Source: Lenzites betulinus (Eukaryota > Basidiomycota > Agaricomycetes > Polyporales > Polyporaceae). From it: DNA of 64,000 nt. Within the stretch, counting starts at the first letter, position 1; every line of letters begins with the position of its first letter. This document shows positions 1-11,223 of this stretch, piece by piece. Both the position numbers and the translations under genes were made by a program. The notes below the pieces were generated by a model. It was not told the DNA's origin, ran no database searches, and saw only the letters and a program-made list of their open reading frames with translations. The stretch spans positions 1 to 64,000 of the forward strand of contig JABYQU010000053.1 in assembly GCA_022264855.1 (NCBI GenBank), in the 5' to 3' direction.

Positions 1-1400
1 TGCACGCATGGGTACGTGCTCGCCTTATCCATACATGTTCCACGCTCACGGTTTAACAGCGCAACCGCGGCGGAATCCCGGTTGTTTATATCGGCCAACG
101 CGCTCGACGCCACCACCGATGTGTCTATCCTTGTCTGCGTCTCGAGGCAACTGTGCACTCGGGGTTTCGCGACTCGCATGTCGAACCAGGTCGAACCCTC
201 TTTCTGTCTGTGCCTTTACGACCGGCGCTGTTGGGCCGCGATACGCTTGGCCTTCGCCGCCAAGCATGGTCAATCTACTTGAGGTCATCATCTCGCCATG
301 CTGTGTAATCGCTGAGGTGCCCATTCCTCAGAGACTATAATAGCACAGAAGACGCCGTGTTCCATACCCAGCCTGCTATCACGCGTGCCACCGGCAAATC
401 AGGCCGGCAGCGTCACTCCTGCGCTATCTCACTGGTCTATAGCAAAGCAACTGCCGCAACCTCGTGCGCTGCTATTTTATCCACGTACGTACGGCCGGCT
501 AGTTTATCCATACCACCCCGCGAGGCGGCGGCGATGACATGCATTATCATACGGGCGTTCCGCCGGTGCATCATGGCCCATGGGTGACGTGAATCCTCGA
601 TTGCGTCAATATCATTCTCGTTCAGCTGCAGCGTTCACAGTCGTGCGTGGTCCAGCGTTGTTTCTCATCGAACAGTGTTCCGAACGCCGCAGCTCCTCGC
701 GAATCCGTGTCGCAACCCGCAATTGCGACCTCCGTCATGGCTGGGCCCGAGGCCTGACTCGGCTCGGACCATGTCGACGTGTCGAGAATGGCTCAGTTTG
801 TCGCTTCTCCGCGCAGGTGCCCGGGCCTCAGTGCCCAGTCCGTGCGGACTCCCCCAGCCACGTCAGGTCCAAAACCAGCGGTGTCAGCACTCGCAAAGCC
901 GTAACGGCGTGGTCCCACCTGGTCCCACACCACCGCGAGGTTCGCGGCCGTGACGTGAGCCCCGCGTGCGCGACTCGGAGGCGTCCCGCGGATCGTACCG
1001 TCATCCCACGGGCGACGGAGGTAAGCAGCGAGGCGAAGTAGCGACTGTTCCATGGGACGGATCGCCAGGTCCGTCGGGTTCGAGGCCTCGGCGCGTCGCA
1101 CGCTGATTTCATTTGCGATATCTCCCTTTTGCCGAGGAGAGGGCCCGTGCGTTGCGCTTTGTTTTGTGTGCGGTGAGGTCGGAGTCGACGGGACACGCGT
1201 GTACGTATGCCGTTGTAGCGTTGGGGTTATCCTCACGTCCGGCGGGCCCTGAGATAGAGCTCCCGGGTCGTGCCTTTTGATCTTGTTTTCTGCCTGGGTT
1301 AGAGATCGTTCCGACGCTGCAGAACGGCGAAGCGGAGAACAGACAGGGAGTGAACTGGAAGTTTTGACGGTTGCGGTAGAGCAGGTGATTCAAGACCATT
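1..1400. other. No recognisable gene
   Basis: Short open frames occur on both strands (for example 46-324 and 793-1236 on the minus strand), but none shows a domain, signal peptide or exon chain that I recognise. They overlap each other in several frames, as expected by chance in GC-rich DNA. The stretch may hold an untranslated region or the edge of a gene that lies outside the window. Confidence 0.4.
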
Positions 1401-1466
1401 GTACATGTACAGGTGTCGAGGGCGCGCCCCGTATGTTGTCACTTTCACAATATTAAGAGCTCCCGT

Positions 1467-2854
1467 TCACAGATGTACTCCGCCCACAGTCATATCCCAC
1501 CCCAGCTGCTCGTACGTCCAACCGAAACACGACCCTCCCAGCGCGGCCGAATGGAAGCCGCACACGCTCCTGTGCATGCCCTCTTTCGAGTGTAGCCGGT
1601 CCAGGACGTCCATCTCTGCAGCGCTCAGCTGCACCAACTGTCGACAACATATCGTCAGTAACCCAGGCGATTTCACGCTCGATCTACGCTGGGAGCTCAC
1701 TCACTTTCATATTTTCCTCCAAACGCGCGGGGTGCAGCGTCTTCGGGATCACTGCGGTGCCCCGCTGCACGCCCCAGCTGAGCAGAACCTGTGCGGGAGT
1801 TGTCGTCGCGCCGTGCGCGCTGGCGATCGCCGCGATGTCGGGGTCTTCTGCGAACTTGTGCTTGCCCAAAGGGGAGTAGGCGGTGAGGAGGATGCCGCGC
1901 TCGACGCAGAAGGCGAGCAGGTCGTGTTGGGGGAGACAGGGGTGCAGCTCTACTTGGTTCACGGCGGGGACAGCGGTGGTGTGCGCGAGCAGCGTGGATA
2001 GGGTCTTGATGCTGAAGTTGGACACTCCGATGGCTTTCGCTTTGCCTGTGAGGGGGTTGTCGTTGAGGCCGTTGTCAGCCGCCGCCTTGATATCGTGAAA
2101 TAGTCCATACCGCTGGATAGCAACTTTTCCATCTGTAGCCATGTCTCTACTATGGTCGGGGTCTCGTCTGGCTGCAATGTCTTCCCTGATATTACATTAT
2201 ATTACATTATGAGTGGCATGCACAGAGGCACAGAGGAGGCTCGTACCTTCATCGTCAAAGGCCATAGGCCAGTGCATCAGGAAGAGGTCTACATAGCTGA
2301 CGCCGAGTTTCTCCAGACTCGTGTTTAGGGCCCCCTCAACGCGGCCGTGGTCTTTCTGACTAGATTCCCGAACGCGATGGTGAGCTTCGTGTTATGGGAT
2401 ATATTGAGAACGGTCACTAACTCCAGCTTGGTGGTCAAGAATATGGCTGCGCGCGGCACGCTAGATTCTTTGAGAGCCTTCCCGACTGAACATTCGTCTC
2501 CTGGTGGGGTCCTCCTTTAGCAGTGACCTCGTGTGGTTCTCACATCGTGGCAGCCTACCGTAGTTTGCAGCCTATATTGCAGTGTGTATGTGATGAGCCT
2601 TCCGGTGTTCTCCATTGACATTATGTCCAGATAGCGTCTCACCGTGTCTATGTGCCGGTACCCGAGATCCAATGCAGTTTTGACCATGTCTGTTATATGT
2701 CCGCCCTCGCCCGGGGTACCCATCCAGCACCTATCCCGTGCATTCGTCAGCTCGAGCGGGTTCCTAGAAGACGGGCGAGATCTTACCCGATCCCGATCGC
2801 AGGCATGGACAAGCCATTGTTCAGCTGGAACTTCCGGTCCCCTGTCGACGACAT
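1467..2854 (-). CDS. Aldo/keto reductase (AKR superfamily)
   Basis: Cytosolic NAD(P)H-dependent carbonyl reductase of the 2,5-diketogluconate/glycerol dehydrogenase-like AKR type; the substrate cannot be told from sequence. Eight exons join in frame: 2854-2787, 2730-2643, 2571-2559, 2500-2422, 2359-2247, 2185-2111, 2045-1705 and 1637-1467, giving 315 residues, normal for the family. The N-terminus reads FQLNNGLSMPAIGIG. It is followed by LGYRHIDT (catalytic Asp), AANYGDE (catalytic Tyr), FLTTKL (catalytic Lys) and DLFLMHWP (active-site His). The C-terminal half has AIGVSNFSIKTL, VNQVELHPCLPQ, AYSPLGK and VIPKT, the usual cofactor-side motifs, and the protein ends GWTYEQLGWDM-like. All splice junctions are GT-AG. 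The oddity is exon 3, only 13 nt, which carries the catalytic tyrosine. The start ATG is the first in-frame Met before the first AKR strand. Confidence 0.93.
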
Positions 2855-3278
2855 CTTCTAGCTCTAGTGTGTGGGGAGGTTGCAATGAGAATGTTATGGC
2901 GGTGGCGAAGTCTTTGACTCTTGAGGGGTGGCCGACTGATTTCCTCTGGTTATATGCAGTGTCGAGGTTCGATCTATCACGAGGACTCAGGAGTTTGCAG
3001 GGTCGGACGCGACTCAGCTTGGTCATGGACATGTTCTTTGCGATAATTATGTAGTGATAATGCAGAGCGCGCGGCGCTGCATTTCGTCGAGCCGAAGACG
3101 CGTGATGCATAGATATCACAACTACGTACACTGCTGTCTTATGGATATACCTGTACATGCAATGAGTAGCAATTAATCGAGACCTGGTAAATCTATACCG
3201 CCCACCTTACATCTTTGATCCCCAGCTGCAGTAGCCACCGTAGTGCTTAGTTACGTTCAAGTTGCTGCAATCCTGGGA

Positions 3279-3704
3279 TCATTCATTGACCAACCACCCC
3301 TCTTCGGCGAGTGTCTTGAGCGCATCCTCCCAACCCTGCCCCTCCACCCGCTTCACCTCCTTCCAACCGACCACATTGTCACTCCCAAGATCAGCCCACT
3401 CGCCGTCGCGCGGCGAGTACAGGTGCGGACACCCCGGCAGATTCTCGACCCAGCGATAGACCCCACCATGTTCGAGCGTCGCGCGCGTGTCAACCTTCAA
3501 AAGCGAAAGAGTGGTATTGGGTGCAAAAAATAGCGATGCGGTGATGGGAACTTGTGAGGCGTTTGAAAGGTGGATGAAGCCGTCCTTGCGGTCGAGCTCA
3601 CTCAGCGGGAGCGCGGCGGGGATGGGGATGGGCGGGGCCTCGGGCAGGATTTTGTAGACGTAGCGCGGGAGGGGGAATGTGGGTGTTTTGGTGGCGGTTG
3701 ACAT
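3279..3704 (-). CDS. DUF952 family protein
   Basis: A single-exon frame of 141 residues. The core YKILPEAPP, then LDRKDGFIHLSNASQVPITA, then LLKVDTRAT and the tail GWEDALKTLAEEGWL match the DUF952 fold (small, mostly beta, often described as glutathione S-transferase-associated; biochemical role unknown). I chose the Met beginning MSTATKTP because it sits just before the domain; the longer open frame upstream has no family-like sequence. A TATATA stretch lies about 120 nt upstream on the same strand (3822-3827). No signal peptide or membrane segment is visible, so a cytosolic protein is likely. Confidence 0.85.
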   Translation of the reverse strand: MSTATKTPTFPLPRYVYKILPEAPPIPIPAALPLSELDRKDGFIHLSNASQVPITASLFFAPNTTLSLLKVDTRATLEHGGVYRWVENLPGCPHLYSPRDGEWADLGSDNVVGWKEVKRVEGQGWEDALKTLAEEGWLVNE

Positions 3705-3821
3705 GTCCAATGTATGTACAGAAAGCTCTGGACCACAGAATGAGAACTGGACGCAAGAGACGTACTTAACTCTGCATGGGCGCTCTGCGCCGTTGTGGCG
3801 TGAGATCTGGATCGGGAGGAG

Positions 3822-3827
3822 TATATA
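3822..3827 (-). promoter_or_regulatory. TATA-like box upstream of the DUF952 gene
   Basis: TATATA about 118 nt upstream of the DUF952 start codon, a plausible distance for a fungal core promoter. Called by position and sequence only. Confidence 0.35.
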
Positions 3828-3859
3828 CGGACCACGCGGTCGACGGTCGTCCACATGTT

Positions 3860-4300
3860 TCCGTTCTCTATCTCAAAGTGTGGCCACGCACAACCACCAT
3901 GAGCGTGGTTTTGATTCCGAGCCTACGGCAATCCTTTCTCACTTCGTTTTGATGCCCCTCTCACGGCAACTTTAGAGTACACGCTATAAGCGATCCTACC
4001 TCAGGCAGCCTGGTGGTCTTGATGCCCAACTCCACCGCATATAGCCGCCTTAGCCTATGCCGCTCGCTCACTTGCTCGCTCAAAGGCCGCCATGCATACA
4101 CACCCGCACGCACGTTTGCGTTGAGTACACCGTATGGTCGCTATATGGATCAAGCCGACGGCAGACAGGAACTGACGGCTCGTGCGAATCACCGGCACAG
4201 CACGCTGGTCTGCTACACCTCTTTGCGTCGCGGTCCATATGGTCTATCTTCTCTCCGGTGACACGCACGTTCTCATCAGGGACGCGAGCCTCTTTGCCAT
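3860..4300. other. Intergenic region between divergent genes
   Basis: Separates the DUF952 gene (-) from the nuclease gene (+). Open frames here are short and overlap in several frames. A TTTAAAAG element at about 4306-4313 may be the core promoter element of the nuclease gene. Nothing else is recognised. Confidence 0.35.
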
Positions 4301-4359
4301 GGGGGCTTTAAAAGCCATGGAGATAATTCTCGCTCCTGATCACGACGTCCGCCGCAGCC

Positions 4360-6634
4360 ATGCTTTGCCTCAGGAGCTCGATTCTCGCAGCATTTGTGCT
4401 CGCAGCGACTCATACCGCGATCCTGGTGCGCGGAGTGACCGTGACTGACATCCAGGGCTCTGCATACATTTCTCCCTTGAAAGGACAGAGTGTCACTAAT
4501 CTCACGGGCATAGTGACTGCAAAGGTACGCCCTCCCACCCAATTTACTCTTGACGGAATGCAGTCTCACAGTACTGCGCTCCTGCAGTCAACCTCTGGGT
4601 TCTGGATCCAAGGCCCAGCGGGGAAGAGTACGCGGTTCTCAAGGGGATTGAACGTATTTTCCACCTCCAAGACCGTGCTTGCCTCGGTCGCTGTAGGGGA
4701 CCTCATCTCCCTCTCGGGAGTCGTGGCCGAGTTCCGCTCGAGCACCGCGCCAAACGATCTGTTCGCGACCGAGATCCAGTCCCCAACGAGCATCACCGTC
4801 TTGTCCACCAACAACCTTGTCGTACCCGTCATACTGGGCACCGACCGGAGCCCGCCGACGCGCCAACTCAGCGCGCTGGACTCGGGCAGCGACGGCTGGC
4901 TCGCGGTCCCCAACAATGTGAGCTCGGTGGACCGGACGAACGCAACGCTCACCCCGGACACTTTCGGTATGGATTTCTGGTCGAGCTTGGAGGGGCAGCT
5001 CGTGACGGTGCCGAACCCGGTCGCGCTCGACTTTGAGAACAACTTTGGCGAGTTTTGGGTGCACGGCGATTGGATGGTGACCGGGAAGAATAGCAGAGGC
5101 GGGTTGACCCTCACATTTGGTATAATCACATTCCGGCTGAGTGATTCTTCGTGGTGCTGATGGCGAAACATTGCAGGGCTGGACGGGGTTCCTGACGCGA
5201 ACCCGGAGGCCATAATCGTCGGGTCACCGTTGGATGGTACGAAGAACCCGTCTGTGTCCCTGGGCAAGACGTTCACCGACATCACTGGGATTGTCGCATA
5301 CCAGTGCGTTCCCTTTTCCCTACGTTTTCAGATTGCAAGATAATAAGCGCCCTTGCCCCAGGTTCGGATTCTACTATGTGCTGCCTCTTACAGCTCCGAC
5401 GGTAGTTTCTACGCCGGACCCTAACATTCCCCCTTCAACCATCGCGCCCCCCAAATCAAGCGCATGCATCCTCATCATTGGTGATTACAATGTACGTTCG
5501 GTTACTGGTCGCTCTATGCGCTCTCTGAACCGCCGGGATAGGTCGAGAACATGGCACCAACGACAGCTCACTTGCCGACCGTCGCGAACCACATCGCGAA
5601 CTTCCTTAACTCGCCCGATATCATGTTCCTGCAGGAGATACAGGATAACTCGGGATCGAAGGATGACGGCACCGTCAGCGCGAATGTGACGCTCGCGACC
5701 CTGGCTGCGTCCGTTGCGAAGGCAGCGAACACGACGGCGACGTACGCGTCTCTCGAGATTGCCCCGGTGAATGATCAGGATGGCGGGGAACCCGGTGGCA
5801 ACATTCGTACAGCTTACCTGTTCGTTCATATTTTCTTACCTTTTGACCAGATCGACTAAACTAGGGGCGTCATCTAGGTTCAACTCGACAAAGCTCAAGC
5901 TCGTCCCTGGGTCACCCGCGGGTGGCGCATTGGACGCGACCAAACCGATCCTTGGCCCAGACGGCAACGTCACTCTCACGTATGTCCTCCTGTGCCATGC
6001 AAACCTTCCGCTTGTATGACAAGTTTGGCAGATTCAACCCTGGCCGTATCGATCCCACGAACGATGCATGGACCGCGAGCCGCAAGCCGCTGGTCGCAGC
6101 ATGGGAGATGCCCAATGGAGCGCGCTTCTTCACTGTCAACCTCCACCTGACCGCGAAGCTGGACGGCTCGTCCACGCAGGGCGATGCCCGCCCGCCTGTC
6201 AACGGTGGTGTCGAGCAACGTATCAGCCAGGTCGAGACCATTGCGGTGCGTGTCCATTCGCAAACTTAGAACCTGGCAGATACTGAGCGTGGGCATGCAC
6301 ACAGACCTTCGTCAAAGAGCTCCTCGCGCTGGACCCGAACGCGAACATCATCGTCGGCGGGGACTGCAACGAGTATGTGCAGACGCGCACGGTGTTCGCG
6401 CCGTTCACCGGGCTGCTCACCGAACTCGACGTCGCGGCGGACATCACCCTCGTCGAGCGCTACACGTACCTCTTCGACCAGAACAGCGAGCAGCTCGACC
6501 ACCTCTTCGTCTCGGACGCGATCGTGCAGCGCGGCGTCGCGGTCGAGCACGTGCACGTGAATAACTGGGCCCCGTCGCTGAGCGCGCGCGCGAGCGACCA
6601 CGACCCGACCGTCGCGCGCGTGCGGGTGTGTTAA
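4360..6634 (+). CDS. Secreted ExeM/NucH-like endonuclease/exonuclease/phosphatase-fold nuclease
   Basis: Probably an extracellular DNase/phosphodiesterase of the ExeM type. The start MLCLRSSILAAFVLAATHTA is a signal peptide. An N-terminal OB-like domain follows, recognisable from TDIQGSAYISPLKGQSV, GIVTAKV, GFWIQGP and GDLISLSGVVAEF. The catalytic EEP domain is spread over several exons: IIGDYNVENMAP (5480-5560, across an intron), MFLQEIQDN with the metal-binding Glu, FFTVNLHLTAK with the conserved His region, IIVGGDCNEY (Asp/Asn motif, with Cys where Phe is usual) and the C-terminal SDHDPTVARV. QLDHLFVSD is the usual DHIL-like strand. At least seven introns are needed, near 5103, 5304, 5491, 5817, 5979, 6246 and others. 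It ends at VRVC and a TAA. Saprotrophic fungi use such nucleases to scavenge nucleic acids. Confidence 0.9.
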
Positions 6635-6716
6635 AGGTCAAGTCGCGTAGGGATACAATGCATCTGTGTACAACATACAGTCAGAATGTCTTTCTTCCGC
6701 TCACTTTGCGAGCCCA

Positions 6717-8245
6717 TCAGCGCTCGTCTTCGTCCGAGCTCGCGTCCTGCTCCTGCATGCTCTTCCGGATCTCCTCCTGCCACGCCTCCGCGAATTCACT
6801 CACGCCGCGCCCGCTGCTCATCGCCAGCGCCTCGATCGGCACCATATTATGCTGGTGCGTCGGTGCGTTCCGCGCCGCCGCAGGGTGGGCCGGGGAGTCG
6901 ACTACGCGCAGCTCAGGCTCGTCCGAGCCGCCGCGCACGAGCAGGATGTCGTGCAGTTCTTCGTATGTGAACAGCAGCGGGTCGGTGCGCGGCAGGTAGG
7001 GGTTGAAGTCGACGATGTGCCCGCGTGAGAGGTCACGGGTGAGGAGGAAGTCGAAGGTGTCTGGTGCCGGTGAGAACGAGGCGCGGGTTATTTTCGGGTC
7101 CGAGGGGTGCAGGAATATGATTGGCGAGCAAGGTATTATAAGGTGGTTCGGGGAGGCGCGAGAGCGGTGCTTTTAGTTGAGCTGCAGCGTATCAGAATGG
7201 GTGTACGACGCACAGTTGCCTTGGGTCTGCTCCCACTTGCCCTTAATGTTCCGCTCCCAGAAATCAGAAACGGCCTTCACGACTTTCTCCTGCGTCTCCG
7301 GCTCGTTCCAGAAGTCGTAAAAATTTGGGTCACGCTGAGAAATGCCTGGAAGGAACGATATTGAAGACGGGACGCAATGTTGACGTTTCGCGTAGACGCA
7401 CCAATGAGGCTCTCTTGTCGCACAAAGCACCGCAGTTCTCTCGCCCGGTCAACCGGGTACCACTTTCGAAGAACGAGCTCGAGTTCGTACGGGCTAGAAG
7501 CATCGTCGGTCATGCGCGCGGGTTCACATCCGTCGAACACGAGCGCGGGGTCGAGGTCGTGCTGGATAAAATCCGACGATTTCAGGAGGAGGTATACGTC
7601 CACGGGCGATGTGCATTTGAGCGGAGAGGACGCAGGTAGGACCCATGCTGCATCCTACAAACATGCATTAGCACTGAATCGGCAAACATTCCCATTCATT
7701 CTACGCGTAAGAAGCGCCTCCGCAGCAGCGTACAGATGGAGCTAATATAGCACGGCTGTCAAGGGTACAGTACCGGACGTGCATGGGAGGCAATGGATCG
7801 GACGGCAACGCGCTGAACTCACCCGCGGTGACGAGAAATTGAGCTTGGGGAACACGGCACCATATGCTGCTACGGCTTCCCGGATCTTCGCATCCAGCTC
7901 TGGGAATGCAAACTTTGCCGGTGCGTCGTCGTCGACCTCCCCCTCGTCGGCGTCCTCATCGTCGGATAGAGTAGTCTCGGCGGGGCTACGCCGGATAATG
8001 AGTCGGCGTCAACCACGTTGCCGAGGAGGATATCCGCGACATACTGACAGGTCTTCTGCACCTTCTGGGACAAACACGCCGTCCGAGTCGAGATACGCGC
8101 GAAACGCTGGAGACAGCGGGCGTATAACGGTGGATTTTATGCTTTGGTCAGCAAATCGAGGATACCATGATGAAAACTGGAACGCGAGCAGTCCCTCAGA
8201 CGTGTGCGGGGGAAACAGAGTGGGAGTGTTCACAGGAGCGGGCAT
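6717..8245 (-). CDS. CDC123: CDC123 (D123) family, eIF2 assembly factor
   Basis: CDC123 is an ATP-grasp-fold chaperone that promotes assembly of the eIF2 complex and so translation initiation; it acts in the cytosol. The N-terminal exon has LAFQFSSWYPRFADQSIKST and SPAFRAYLDSDGVFVPEG. Exon 2 (about 8000-7810) has an acidic stretch SDDEDADEGEVDDD, then FPELDAKIREAVAAYGAVFP and KLNFSSP. Next come SSPLKCTSPVDVYLLLKSSD and FIQHDLDPALVFDG, then PYELELVLRKWYPVDR and ELRCFVRQ, then ISQRDPNFYDF and FDFLLTRDLSRG with VDFNPYLPRTDPLL (metal/ATP site). The C-terminal tail is acidic (SSDEDER). About five introns are required. It is divergent from the DUF6534 gene across about 430 bp. Confidence 0.94.
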
Positions 8246-8672
8246 AGATAATTCCTACACCGACTGCCTTCAGCTTTTTCTCTTTCCAGAGGTGTACCGA
8301 AGGACGAGTGTGTTACGAGGAGGTGGTCAAGGTGGTCGAGGTGCACTACTGTAGGCGCTTACGCGCCGAGTAGATATGTTTCGAAGTTAATGAACCATGA
8401 TATTGATATGCCGTATCGGGTATAGTAGACTCAATTTGGGGTTAGGGTTATAGCGGAAGCAGTTGGCGGAAGGCCAAATCGAGTAAGAGGCCTCCGGATC
8501 GACGCCCAGGGCCGGAGTGCAAGCGACGTCGGGCCCTGGCTGCCAGTCTCCGTTCACACACCCGCCTTCCGCCCTCCAGCGAGCAAACAGGCCATGGCGG
8601 GGTGCGGCACCTTTTGCCTCCCGACCACCACCTCCCTCCATACCACCGCGCCCTCCATTTTCCGCGGTCATC

Positions 8673-11012
8673 ATGAGCTCATCGAACACAACACTCGCCA
8701 CGGACGGAGCAACGCCGACGGAACTCACAGAGACCTTCGGAGTTCTTCTGATAGGATTCATATTCACTGTGACATTATACGGTCTCACCTTCTTTCGTGA
8801 GTGCTTGACATATCATTGCTCCGTGCAATGCATCTGCTTACACCCTCGCTCTGTAGAAACCTACATTTACTACACTCGTTTCCCACATGATGCGAGGAAA
8901 ACAAAATATACGGTCAGTGTTGTCATACTGCATACTCGTCTGGCGGAGTGCTTACATGCTTTGCAATTCTAGGTCGGGCTACTGTGGTAAGGTTTCCTTG
9001 GTATTCCAGACCCAACTGCGTGGCTGACGGTGGATTGGAATCAGGGCGGTCGACACAGCCATTACCACACTGAGTGAGTCAGTCCATAACAAATGCTCAG
9101 ACACCAATCTGACTAGTCGAAGTATCCCACACGTACGCCCACTCCAAATCGTGGGGCGCGACAAAGAATTAATGTGTCTTCCGCAGAATATACCACTACC
9201 TTATTACGGACTTTCTGCTCCCTTTCTCTCAACTGATAACAACGAGGTATGCATGTCATTGTATGTTTCGTAGCCCCGCTCTGACCGCTTGATACACAGG
9301 ACATTTCTCGTAAGTGACATTGCGTACTACAAGTTGAAATTTATCTGAAGGAGTGTCTGCAAGGCTGAGGAAGCACTATCGGTCCGTTTAGTCCACTGCA
9401 TTGAAAGGAATATGTAGCTGATGCCGGTGTCACAGGTGTTTTTGGCACTAGTAGTTCAATGGTACGTATGCACTTGTGATGTCTGGGCTGTAACGCTGAC
9501 AATCTCAATCTTGCAGTTACTATGCATTCCGCATATACAGAGGTAAACTTTCCTGGAAATTCCTCACAGGCACCACGCTGAACTCGATCACAGTTAGCGG
9601 ACGACGGGTCGTGATTTCCGCTGCGATAGTGTGTTCAACTTCTTCATACGCGCAAGCTGCATATCTAACCACATATCTGCAGGTTCTCCTTGGGCTTGCC
9701 GCGTTTGGTGAGTGCTTCGCACACCGCATTCATACGACCGGCTGATCAGAGAAAACACCTACCTTCAGCCTTCGATATCGGTAAGCCCCACATTGATTGC
9801 CCCCACAAATCGTATTTAATTTATTTATGCAGGGAGCGTAGCGAAAATGCGAGCGCCATTATTTGATTCTCCTACCAGTTGTTGCTTATGCCCATTTCAG
9901 GACAAACCAGTCGATGTTCCATCAAGTGGTCTCACAGAGCGTCAAGGTAAGCAGATCACCAATGTGACGTTACCCCTCCGCTGACAATGATTACCTCGTA
10001 TCAGCTCACCAAGGGCATATGCTGGGGCCTTTCTATCGGTGCCGATCTCCTTATCACCGCGTCGAAGTTGTGGTACCTGCGACCAGGCGTCAAGCCCGGC
10101 ATGGCGAGGTCAGTCCCGAGCGCAGTCGTCGTATGTAGACGTTCCATTGACCGGGAATAACCCAGGCCAGATGGTTGGTACGAGAAAGCTGTCGTTTACG
10201 GAGTAAACCGCGGCACGAGTTTCACGTACGTCCCCTCGCCCATTTGAGCGGTAGCGGTCCATTCATGCTAGCATTTTACGCAGTATCTTCCAAATCATAT
10301 CCCTCATCACCGTGAGTAGCACCGTAGACAGCGGAGTTGTCGGGCGTATAGCTGATGTTTCTTTAGCTCGTGACCATGCCAAACCAACAAATATGGATTC
10401 TGTTCCATTGGTTCGGCGGCAAGGGTGCGTACCTATTTTCACTCACATCATCTCGTAGCTCACAGGTAGTGCGATGCAAAGTCTATGTCAACAGCACTCT
10501 CTCGATGTATGTGTCCTATTTTCCACCGATCTCCTGCGCGAAGCTCACCTCCCCTCAGGTTGAACTTCCGCAACTCGATCCGTGGCCGTGGTCTACCCGA
10601 AGAGGCTAGCCAGAATCAACAAGTACGATACGGCAACGACGACACGAACGGCTCGTTCAGCACGGGCTCTGGCGTTAGCGGCGGTGCTCTGGACACGACG
10701 AACAGCGTACATTTCAACAACTTCAACCCAGACACCAAGACGACGGAGGCGATGAATCTCGAGCTCGACTTGGTTCCTGTCGAGGGCGAGGTCGCAAGCG
10801 ATGATATCGAGGTCCGTGCAGTGCATGGCGGTCACCCGTGATGATGTTTATGGACGTGCGACGTGCAGAGCGGCGACCAGATCGAAGTGACTTCTCGGAC
10901 GAGCGCAACCGAAGGTTCAAGGTGTGCACCACTCCATACTGCCGCCTTGTTCGTTATCACTCACAGCTACTGCTGTGTCCTTAGTAAACCCCGCGACTTC
11001 GCAAAATCATAA
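8673..11012 (+). CDS. Multi-pass membrane protein, DUF6534 type
   Basis: A fungal seven-helix-like membrane protein family greatly expanded in Agaricomycetes; function unknown. Exon 1 gives TETFGVLLIGFIFTVTLYGL (first helix), then QTYIYY-like sequence ETYIYYTRFPHDARKTKYT. A 14 nt microexon at 8973-8986 supplies VGLL(W), continued by AVDTAITTL. Further short exons give LTKGICWGLSIGADLLITAS (about 10010), PDGWYEKAVVYGVNRGTSFT, SIFQIISLIT, WILFHWFGGK and VYVNSTLSMLNFRNSIRG, the conserved ending of the DUF6534 domain. A hydrophilic tail follows (GNDDTNGSFSTGSG and onward). Roughly a dozen small exons are needed, so the internal model is approximate. The last exons and the stop near 11012 are the least certain part. 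Confidence 0.72.
8973..8986 (+). other. 14 nt microexon of the DUF6534 gene
   Basis: Flanked by TTCTAG on the left and GTAAGG on the right. It joins codons ...KYT and GCG GTC GAC so that the frame reads KYT-VGLLW-AVDTAI, as expected for the second helix of the family. Confidence 0.65.
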
Positions 11013-11223
11013 GCGCGGTCGAAAAAATATGTCATCCTCTGGGTCAACCGCCGTACAGTCTTTTCGCACTTGCATCTGCTCTCTCCGTGATCATGGACCC
11101 CTAGTCACTTGCATAATGTTGTATCCTGCATATATCCCGTACTTCGCTTACGATGCTGTAACGTATCTGTAACATACACATTCCTTCCGCTGCGCTCTTC
11201 GACATGGCGCGGTCGTTCGCAAT

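Noticed and set aside
46..324. 92-codon minus-strand frame near the left edge
   Set aside because: No signal peptide, motif or joinable exon; equal-length frames exist on the other strand.
1684..3158. Frameshifted aldo/keto reductase pseudogene
   Set aside because: At first the reductase seemed broken across frames, but eight exons with GT-AG borders, including a 13 nt one, restore a full 315-residue protein.
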